Shown piece by piece: positions 1 through 4,827 of a stretch of 5,247 nt of DNA. Each line of letters begins with the position of its first letter. Positions within the stretch are counted from its first letter, which is position 1. Source of the DNA: Deltaproteobacteria bacterium (GTDB lineage Bacteria; UBA10199; DSSB01); contig JAJFLL010000260.1 in NCBI GenBank assembly GCA_021772695.1, positions 1 to 5,247 of the forward strand, given 5' to 3'. A program made the translations under genes and the position numbers. Below the pieces are notes generated by a model that was not told the DNA's origin, did no database searches, and saw only the letters and a program-made list of their open reading frames with translations.

Positions 1-33
1 AAGCCGCACGCTTTTGGGGTGCGGCTTTTTTTT
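1..33 (+). terminator. Intrinsic (rho-independent) terminator
   Basis: A perfect 9-bp stem, AAGCCGCAC at 1-9 pairing with GTGCGGCTT at 19-27, closes a 9-base loop and runs directly into a T tract ending at 33. This is a classic intrinsic terminator for a rightward gene that must lie to the left of the window. The same hairpin lies about 20 bases beyond the stop of the leftward ferritin-like gene, so it could act in both directions. The bases that would form the T tract for the minus strand lie outside the window and cannot be seen. Confidence 0.88.
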
Positions 34-53
34 GATCTAAAATAGTAGAAAAA

Positions 54-470
54 TTAAGGCTGGAGATTTTCGAGTTCTTCTAAATGCTCTTGTTCATCAC
101 GAATGATATCTTCAATGGTGCGATGCAAGATCACATTCTCAACAGAAATGGTCTCTAAAATTTTGGTATAAGCCGCGATGGCCTCTTTCTCTTCTTGAAT
201 ATTTATGGCTAAGATTTCGTCGAGTTTACTGGCGGGCTTCAGATCTTTTTCGGATACTGCCATGGTAGGGTTGCCACCGAGGGTTACGATGCGATCTCTC
301 AACTGCTCGGCGTGGAGTACTTCATCCCCAGAAATCTCTTTAAGCCTGGCTTTGACGGCTTCGGCATAGGGACCAGAGACACAAGCGGCGTGGGTAGCAT
401 AGCGAATGGCGCAGGCATGTTCCTGAGCCAACATTTTATTTAATTCTTCAATCAGTTTTGCATTATCCAT
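54..470 (-). CDS. Bacterioferritin-like diiron (ferritin-like) protein
   Basis: This 138-residue protein looks like a four-helix ferritin-like protein, probably cytoplasmic, that oxidises Fe(II) and stores or detoxifies iron. Aligned by eye to E. coli bacterioferritin, all six ferroxidase ligands are present: Glu17, Glu50, His53, Glu94, Glu126 and His129 (E. coli Glu18, Glu51, His54, Glu94, Glu127, His130). Tyr24 also matches Tyr25. The haem-ligand Met52 of bacterioferritin is Val51 here, so haem binding is not expected. The chain stops just after helix D, about 20 residues short of E. coli Bfr, and so lacks the short helix E that lines the four-fold channels of 24-mers. The start is well supported: GGAGG (477-481 on the complement) lies 6 bases before the ATG. 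The gene stands alone, 114 bases downstream of the channel gene on the same strand. The diiron family call is firm; cage assembly and physiological role are inference. Confidence 0.88.
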   Translation of the reverse strand: MDNAKLIEELNKMLAQEHACAIRYATHAACVSGPYAEAVKARLKEISGDEVLHAEQLRDRIVTLGGNPTMAVSEKDLKPASKLDEILAINIQEEKEAIAAYTKILETISVENVILHRTIEDIIRDEQEHLEELENLQP

Positions 471-488
471 TGATAACCTCCAAGCCGT

Positions 489-516
489 ATTCTACTGGCT
501 TCGCCACTAAGGCAAA
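489..516 (-). promoter_or_regulatory. Candidate promoter of the ferritin-like gene
   Basis: On the minus strand a TAGAAT hexamer (489-494) matches five of six positions of the sigma-70 -10 consensus. A weak -35-like TTTGCC (511-516) lies 16 bases upstream of it. The start of transcription would fall about 10-15 bases before the GGAGG ribosome binding site. The -35 match is poor, so this is only a plausible assignment; the gene could also be transcribed from the channel gene upstream. Confidence 0.25.
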
Positions 517-520
517 GAGA

Positions 521-545
521 AAAATTTATTCAGGCAAAATTTATT
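521..545. repeat. Short tandem direct repeat, AAAATTTATT x2
   Basis: The 10-mer AAAATTTATT occurs at 521-530 and again at 536-545, giving a 15-base period. It lies upstream of the candidate promoter of the ferritin-like gene. It could be an upstream AT-rich promoter element or a regulator half-site pair, or simply chance in an AT-rich stretch. Confidence 0.4.
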
Positions 546-550
546 TGATC

Positions 551-571
551 TCCATGACCGAAATTCATGGA
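551..571 (-). terminator. Weak hairpin after the channel gene
   Basis: TCCATGA (551-557) and TCATGGA (565-571) form a perfect 7-bp stem with a 7-base loop, 13 bases beyond the stop of the leftward channel gene. On the minus strand it is followed by AT-rich sequence (GATCAAATAAATTTT), not a clean T run. It may be a weak terminator or an mRNA 3'-end stabiliser; read-through into the ferritin-like gene remains possible. Confidence 0.3.
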
Positions 572-584
572 AAGACACTGACTT

Positions 585-1871
585 TTAGGTTTTTGCGACT
601 TTGGGTTCAGGCATAGAAACAATATCAATTTTGTAGTTTTGTCCTGAGGTCTCTTGAAATACCGCCAAATCGAACAGGGGTATCACCGCAAAGATGTGAT
701 CGAATATGTCCGATTGGATATCCTCATACTGAACCCAACGGGTGTCCTTGGAAAATACATACACCTCTAGGGGCAGACCCTTTTCGGTAGGTTGTAACTG
801 ACGAATTAAAAAGGTCATTTCTTGGTGAATCTCAGTGTTGGCCCTTAGGTAGGCCTCCACGTAGGCACGAAAGGTGCCGAGATTGGTGAGATGCCGCCCA
901 TTGACCAGTGCAGCGGTATCCATGGGAATCCCCTGATTGTATTGAGAGATTTCCGTCTTTTTGTCTTGAATGTAATTGGCAATATTGCGGTATTGGGAAA
1001 AGCGCTTCAGCATTTCTTCATCACAAAACTTGATAGTATTCATATCAATATTGATATGCCGTTTGATTCGCCGCCCACCCGACTCAGTCATACCGCGCCA
1101 ATTCTTCACCCCGTCGGTAAGCAGAGCACCACTGGGTATGGAAACCACGGTTTTGTCCCAATTACGAATTTTGATGGTATTCAGCGAAATTTCGATCACA
1201 TCACCGTCGGCACCGAATTTCGGCATCTCGATCCAATCGCCTAAGCGAATGGTATCATAGGCGGCATTTTGCACGCCCGCCACGAATCCCAATATAGTGT
1301 CTTTAAAGACCAAGATCAGTACAGCGGCCAAGGCACTCAAGCCCGTCAAAAAGGCCCAGGGGGAGCGATTGAGAATGATGGATAAAATTAAAATAATCGC
1401 CAAAAAAATCAGCAATAATTTGGCCACCTGGAGGTAGCTTTTAATGGGTTTGTTTTTGGCAATATTAAAACCATTGTAGACATGAAATACCGTATTGAAG
1501 ATCGAATCGACCACCAAGGCACTCATCAAAATCATATAGATCAAAGACACCCGGCGAATGGATTCGGTGAAGGACTCGGTCCATGCATACTCCTCGATAT
1601 TAAACAGGGGAGCGGCGATATAAAAAAGTAGCGCCGGTGCCAAATGGGCCAGGCGGGCAAAGGTGCGCTGCTTGATGGCGATATCGTCCCACTTAAACCG
1701 GCTTTTCTTGATGATGCCATGAATGAGACGTACGAGAATCCGCCGCACCACAAAGTTGACAATGATCCCCAGCAGGATAATTCCCAGTGTCAAGGTGATG
1801 AAGGCCAGGCCCAAAGTCCAATCACCGGGAAGGTCCCAGCTTTGGTATGTATCGGAAATCAATTCAATCAC
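585..1871 (-). CDS. ybdG: MscS-family mechanosensitive channel, YbdG type
   Basis: This 428-residue inner-membrane protein resembles E. coli YbdG (MscM), a small-conductance mechanosensitive channel of the MscS superfamily that helps relieve osmotic pressure. Five hydrophobic segments are visible, at about 17-41, 73-90, 106-130, 147-167 and 171-188. The last continues into the pore-lining helix up to about 202, which includes the stretch FVAGVQN. The MscS beta domain follows, with IRLGDWIEMP (208-217) and SIPSGAL (244-250). The C-terminal cytoplasmic part carries features I associate with the YbdG subfamily: SGGRRIKR (264-271), NGRHLTNLGTFRAY (324-337), GLPLEVY (365-371) and DIQSDIFDH (384-392). 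Its length is close to YbdG (about 415). The start is GTG: AAGGAG (1881-1886 on the complement) sits 9 bases upstream, and an in-frame TAG at 1920-1922 with no ATG, GTG or TTG in between excludes a longer form. It is divergent from the suf operon with no evident functional link to it. Confidence 0.9.
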   Translation of the reverse strand: MIELISDTYQSWDLPGDWTLGLAFITLTLGIILLGIIVNFVVRRILVRLIHGIIKKSRFKWDDIAIKQRTFARLAHLAPALLFYIAAPLFNIEEYAWTESFTESIRRVSLIYMILMSALVVDSIFNTVFHVYNGFNIAKNKPIKSYLQVAKLLLIFLAIILILSIILNRSPWAFLTGLSALAAVLILVFKDTILGFVAGVQNAAYDTIRLGDWIEMPKFGADGDVIEISLNTIKIRNWDKTVVSIPSGALLTDGVKNWRGMTESGGRRIKRHINIDMNTIKFCDEEMLKRFSQYRNIANYIQDKKTEISQYNQGIPMDTAALVNGRHLTNLGTFRAYVEAYLRANTEIHQEMTFLIRQLQPTEKGLPLEVYVFSKDTRWVQYEDIQSDIFDHIFAVIPLFDLAVFQETSGQNYKIDIVSMPEPKVAKT

Positions 1872-1946
1872 GTCAGCAAGCTCCTTAATAGCGGTGCCAA
1901 AGGGGCGGTAATGGGCCTCCTACAACAATTCAAGTTTTTTTGAGAA

Positions 1947-1971
1947 TTTATATAGGCGACCTATGGGGTCG
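1947..1971 (-). promoter_or_regulatory. Candidate upstream region of the channel gene with overlapping inverted repeats
   Basis: Reading leftward, this stretch contains the -10-like TATATA/TATAAA (1947-1954). No good -35 lies at 16-18 bases from it. Just upstream are two overlapping inverted repeats: ATAGG-cga-CCTAT (1952-1964) and CGACC-tatgg-GGTCG (1957-1971). A TTGGCA hexamer on the minus strand (1981-1986) matches -35 in five of six positions, but at 17-base spacing its partner would be the poor TAGGTC. The promoter of the channel gene is therefore probably in this area but cannot be fixed by eye. Confidence 0.3.
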
Positions 1972-2017
1972 TAATACACTTGCCAATTAGGCCTGTTTTC
2001 CTTATACCTGGGTCCCC

Positions 2018-2046
2018 TTGACAATTATATAGGACCAATTTAGTCT
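2018..2046 (+). promoter_or_regulatory. Candidate sigma-70 promoter of the suf operon
   Basis: A perfect -35 hexamer TTGACA (2018-2023) is followed after 17 bases by TAGTCT (2041-2046), a weak -10 that matches three of six positions. Transcription would start near 2053, leaving an AT-rich leader of about 85 bases before the regulator gene. A poor -10 under a perfect -35 is common in regulated promoters. An alternative -10, TATAAA (2068-2073), has no convincing -35. The elements are real in the sequence; use as a promoter is inferred. Confidence 0.55.
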
Positions 2047-2051
2047 TATTT
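2027..2051 (+). promoter_or_regulatory. IscR type 1-like operator over the suf promoter
   Basis: GACCAATTTAGTC at 2033-2045 matches 12 of 13 positions of the core of the E. coli IscR type 1 consensus as I recall it, GACTRWWWYAGTC; the only deviation is C for T in the left half. The ATA three bases further left in the consensus frame (2027-2029) also fits, but most of the outer flanking positions do not. The box overlaps the spacer and -10 of the candidate promoter, the usual place for a repressor. It lies upstream of an Rrf2 regulator gene of the IscR superfamily, so autoregulation is the natural reading. It has not been shown here, and this regulator may prefer another motif. Confidence 0.45.
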
Positions 2052-2072
2052 AAGATGAATTGATTGGTATAA

Positions 2073-2100
2073 ATTTAATAAATCCTTGATTTTATTAAAT
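2073..2100. repeat. AT-rich palindrome, 10-bp arms, in the suf leader
   Basis: ATTTAATAAA (2073-2082) and TTTATTAAAT (2091-2100) are perfect inverted copies separated by the 8 bases TCCTTGAT. The element lies between the candidate promoter and the regulator start codon. It may be a second operator, a weak leader hairpin, or a chance product of high AT content. Arms of pure A/T make an RNA structure weak, so a protein-binding site is the more interesting possibility. Confidence 0.5.
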
Positions 2101-2137
2101 AAATCTAAAAACGTTTAAATAATTTTATACGACCAGA

Positions 2138-2572
2138 ATGCTCCATTTTAATCGTAAAACCGAATATGCTCTAATTTCTTTGGAACATATGTTCCGCAAG
2201 CGGGGCTTGGGCCTAGCCGACCTGACCAGTACTCGGGAAGTCTCGGAACATTATCAAATCCCCTACCCCCTTCTGGCCAAGGTCCTGCAAAAACTCGCGG
2301 GCAAGGGCCTGGTCAAATCCGTACACGGCACCAAGGGTGGGTATATCCTGGGCAAACGCCCCGAAGATATTTCCGTTGCCGATGTGGCCGAAATTTTTGA
2401 AGGGCCCCTGGCCGTGGCCGAATGCCTCAAGGAAGAAAAAATCACCTGTCCCCAATGGGACGGATGCCGCATCAAAAATCCCTTAACCGAACTCAACCAT
2501 AAAATTTACCACATGTTGGCAGACACCTCGGTGGCCGATTTGGCAAGCAGTCCTACTAACGCAGAGGTTTAG
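2138..2572 (+). CDS. Rrf2/IscR-family SUF operon transcriptional regulator
   Basis: This 144-residue protein is a winged helix-turn-helix regulator of the Rrf2 family, close to the group annotated as SUF system Fe-S cluster assembly regulator. The N-terminus MLHFNRKTEYAL is the typical first helix. The DNA-binding helix is about 42-52, and the wing carries GLVKSVHGTKGGY (57-69). The effector part has EGPLAVAEC (88-96) and three cysteines, Cys96, Cys104 and Cys110, placed like the [2Fe-2S] ligands Cys92, Cys98 and Cys104 of IscR with a longer first gap. The fourth IscR ligand, His107, has no obvious counterpart. IscR Glu43 corresponds to Ala47. It probably senses Fe-S cluster status and controls sufBCD. 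The start is set by an in-frame TAA at 2120-2122 and by the canonical N-terminus, although no Shine-Dalgarno sequence precedes the ATG. The stop codon TAG overlaps the ribosome binding site of sufB. Confidence 0.9.
   Translation: MLHFNRKTEYALISLEHMFRKRGLGLADLTSTREVSEHYQIPYPLLAKVLQKLAGKGLVKSVHGTKGGYILGKRPEDISVADVAEIFEGPLAVAECLKEEKITCPQWDGCRIKNPLTELNHKIYHMLADTSVADLASSPTNAEV
2182..2195. repeat. Perfect 14-bp palindrome inside the regulator gene
   Basis: GGAACATATGTTCC is a perfect palindrome about 45 bases after the regulator start codon, spanning codons for Glu-His-Met-Phe. A perfect 14-mer palindrome is expected roughly once in 16 kb by chance, so this one could be accidental. It could instead be a downstream operator or a small mRNA structure. 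Confidence 0.45.
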
Positions 2573-2583
2573 GAATAAGCATT

Positions 2584-4041
2584 ATGGAAAACCCAAGCAG
2601 CACACAAAATCAGGCCTTAAAAGATTTTACCGCCAAAGAATACCAGTACGGCTTTGTCTCCCAAATCGAGCGAGAAGAGTTTCCCAAGGGACTCAATGAA
2701 GAAATCGTTGCCATGATATCGGCCAGAAAAAACGAACCCCAATGGCTATTGGATTTTCGCCTCAAAGCGTATCGACATTGGCTGGGCATGAAGGAACCCC
2801 ATTGGGCCAACGTCAAATACCCACCCATCGATTATCAGAATTTATATTATTATGCGGCACCCAAGACAAAAGATAAGCCCAAGAGTCTCGATGAGATTGA
2901 TCCGGAAATCCGAGAAACCTTCAATAAATTGGGCATTTCTTTAGATGAACAAAAACGACTTTCGGGTATCGCCGTCGATGCGGTCTTTGACAGTGTTTCT
3001 GTAGGCACCACCTTTAAGGGCAAGCTCAAAGAAATGGGCATTATATTTTGTTCATTTTCTGAAGCCGTCACAGAACATCCGGATTTAATAAAAAAATATC
3101 TCGGATCCGTAGTACCGTATACCGACAATTTTTATGCCACGCTCAATTCAGCCGTCTTCAGTGATGGGTCCTTTTGCTACATTCCCAAAGGGGTTCGGTG
3201 CCCCATGGAACTCTCCACTTATTTTCGCATAAACGCCTCTGAGACCGGGCAGTTCGAACGCACTTTAATCGTTGCCGATGAAGGCAGCCAGGTGAGTTAT
3301 CTTGAGGGCTGCACCGCACCGATGCGTGATGAAAATCAATTGCATGCTGCAGTGGTCGAGTTGATTGCCCTAGACAACGCCAAGATCAAATATTCCACCG
3401 TGCAAAACTGGTATCCTGGAGATAAAAACGGCAAAGGCGGAATTTATAATTTTGTGACCAAGCGAGGAAATTGCAAGGGAGTGAACTCAAAAATTTCCTG
3501 GACTCAAGTAGAAACCGGATCAGCCATTACCTGGAAATACCCTAGTTGTATTCTATCTGGCGATAACTCCGTGGGAGAGTTTTACTCGGTGGCTGTGACC
3601 AATAATTACCAACAGGCCGACACCGGCACCAAGATGATCCATCTGGGAAAGAACACCCGAAGCACTATTATTTCCAAAGGTATTTCCGCAGGAAAAAGCC
3701 AAAATACCTACCGGGGCTTGGTGAAGATCATGAAGAAGGCCGATGGTGCCCGCAACTATTCACAATGTGATTCCTTATTGATGGGAGACAAATGTGGCGC
3801 ACATACTTTTCCCTATATTGAAATCAATAATAATTCGGCCCAAATGGAACATGAGGCCACAACCTCAAAAATCGGTGAAGATCAGCTTTTTTACTGTAAG
3901 CAACGGGGCATCAGCGAAGAAGATGCTGTGAATTTAATCGTCAATGGTTTTTGTAAACAGGTTTTCAAGGAACTTCCTATGGAATTTGCCGTTGAGGCAC
4001 AAAAATTATTAGAAGTCAGTTTGGAAGGAGCCGTGGGCTAA
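2584..4041 (+). CDS. sufB: Fe-S cluster assembly scaffold protein SufB
   Basis: SufB is the core scaffold of the cytoplasmic SufBC2D complex, receiving sulfur and iron to build Fe-S clusters. At 485 residues it is close to E. coli SufB (495) and aligns with it over most of its length. Recognisable blocks include ADEGSQVSYLEGCTAP (231-246), STVQNWYPGD (271-280), ETGSAITWKYPSC (310-322), ADTGTKMIHLGKNT (345-358) and NNSAQMEHEATTSKIGEDQ (416-434). Key residues are kept: Cys243 (E. coli Cys254, on the sulfur path), Cys395 (Cys405), and His423/Glu424 (His433/Glu434). The protein is a right-handed beta-helix type with a C-terminal helical part that contacts SufC. It starts 11 bases after the regulator; AGGA (2571-2574), which overlaps the preceding TAG, lies 9 bases before the ATG. 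The tight spacing implies co-transcription with the regulator and possible translational coupling. No defect is seen. Confidence 0.98.
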   Translation: MENPSSTQNQALKDFTAKEYQYGFVSQIEREEFPKGLNEEIVAMISARKNEPQWLLDFRLKAYRHWLGMKEPHWANVKYPPIDYQNLYYYAAPKTKDKPKSLDEIDPEIRETFNKLGISLDEQKRLSGIAVDAVFDSVSVGTTFKGKLKEMGIIFCSFSEAVTEHPDLIKKYLGSVVPYTDNFYATLNSAVFSDGSFCYIPKGVRCPMELSTYFRINASETGQFERTLIVADEGSQVSYLEGCTAPMRDENQLHAAVVELIALDNAKIKYSTVQNWYPGDKNGKGGIYNFVTKRGNCKGVNSKISWTQVETGSAITWKYPSCILSGDNSVGEFYSVAVTNNYQQADTGTKMIHLGKNTRSTIISKGISAGKSQNTYRGLVKIMKKADGARNYSQCDSLLMGDKCGAHTFPYIEINNNSAQMEHEATTSKIGEDQLFYCKQRGISEEDAVNLIVNGFCKQVFKELPMEFAVEAQKLLEVSLEGAVG

Positions 4042-4060
4042 CCCCTAAGGAAAAATAACT

Positions 4061-4819
4061 ATGTCTATGTTGGAAATCAAAAATCTACATGCCAAGGTAG
4101 AAGGCAAAGAAATCTTAAAAGGTATTAATTTGACCATCAAACCCGGTGAAATTCATGCCATTATGGGACCCAATGGTTCGGGCAAGAGTACTCTCTCTTC
4201 GGTTTTGGCCGGCCGAGATGCCTTCGAGGTCACCGAGGGATCCGTTACTTTTGAAGATAAAGACCTCTTTCAATTGGAACCTGAAGAACGGTCCCGTGCG
4301 GGTATCTTTTTGGCCTTCCAGTACCCCATTGAAATTCCAGGGGTGGGTAATAGTTATTTCTTAAAGACGGCCCTTAACGCGAAACGCAAGTCACGGGGCG
4401 AAGAAGAGATCGACGCCATCGATTTCTTGGCCCTGATAAAGGAAAAACTCAAAATTTTAGATATGGACCAAAAGTTCCTGCAACGGAATGTCAATGAAGG
4501 CTTCAGTGGTGGGGAAAAAAAACGAAATGAGATCCTGCAAATGTTGGTTCTAGAGCCAAAGCTTTGCATATTGGATGAAACCGATTCGGGTCTCGATATT
4601 GACTCTCTTAAAATTGTCGCCAATGGAGTCAATGCCTTGCGAAATAAAGAGCGATCCATGTTGGTCATCACTCACTACCAAAGATTGCTCGACTACATCG
4701 TTCCCGATGTGGTGCACGTGTTGCAAGACGGTAAAATTGTGAAATCCGGAGATAAAGAATTGGCCTATAAACTCGAAGAAAAGGGTTACGGTTGGGTCAC
4801 TGAAGCGGCAGCAGGATAA
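4061..4819 (+). CDS. sufC: Fe-S cluster assembly ATPase SufC
   Basis: SufC is the ABC-type ATPase of the cytoplasmic SufBC2D complex. Its dimerisation on ATP binding drives shape changes in SufB-SufD, and it is not a transporter. The 252 residues match the family's usual length (about 250). All ABC motifs are intact: Walker A GPNGSGKST (36-44), Q-loop Gln87 in AFQYP, signature FSGGEKKRNE (148-157), Walker B CILDE (169-173), D-loop SGLD (176-179) and H-switch His205. The SufC-specific YPIEIPGV region (88-95) is also present. Two starts are possible, 4061 and 4067. The first is favoured because AAGGA (4047-4051) lies 9 bases before it, against 15 for the second. The gap to sufB is 19 bases and to sufD 8 bases, so these are one transcript. 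Confidence 0.98.
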   Translation: MSMLEIKNLHAKVEGKEILKGINLTIKPGEIHAIMGPNGSGKSTLSSVLAGRDAFEVTEGSVTFEDKDLFQLEPEERSRAGIFLAFQYPIEIPGVGNSYFLKTALNAKRKSRGEEEIDAIDFLALIKEKLKILDMDQKFLQRNVNEGFSGGEKKRNEILQMLVLEPKLCILDETDSGLDIDSLKIVANGVNALRNKERSMLVITHYQRLLDYIVPDVVHVLQDGKIVKSGDKELAYKLEEKGYGWVTEAAAG

Positions 4820-4827
4820 AACAAATC

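Noticed and set aside
54..100. Possible encapsulin cargo-loading peptide at the C-terminus of the ferritin-like protein
   Set aside because: The chain ends ELENLQP right after helix D with no extension, and no encapsulin shell gene is in the window.
891..1943. Several rightward open frames opposite the channel gene (for example 891-1244, 976-1260, 1644-1943)
   Set aside because: They lie antisense to a clearly conserved channel protein, show no recognisable domain, and have no convincing ribosome sites; they are frame shadows.
1872..2137. Small ORF, riboswitch or small RNA in the divergent intergenic region
   Set aside because: No open frame with a ribosome site and no GC-rich multi-helix structure or terminator is visible; the region reads as promoters and operators.
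2213..3128. Leftward open frames across the regulator and sufB (2213-2455, 2263-2496, 2610-2828, 2850-3128)
   Set aside because: They are entirely antisense to well-conserved genes and have no family resemblance.
4146..4671. Alternative-frame open frames inside sufC
   Set aside because: SufC is intact with all ABC motifs in its own frame; the others are composition effects.
4061..4819. SufC read as a membrane transporter ATPase
   Set aside because: Position between sufB and sufD and the SufC-type sequence show it belongs to the soluble SufBC2D complex; no permease gene is nearby.
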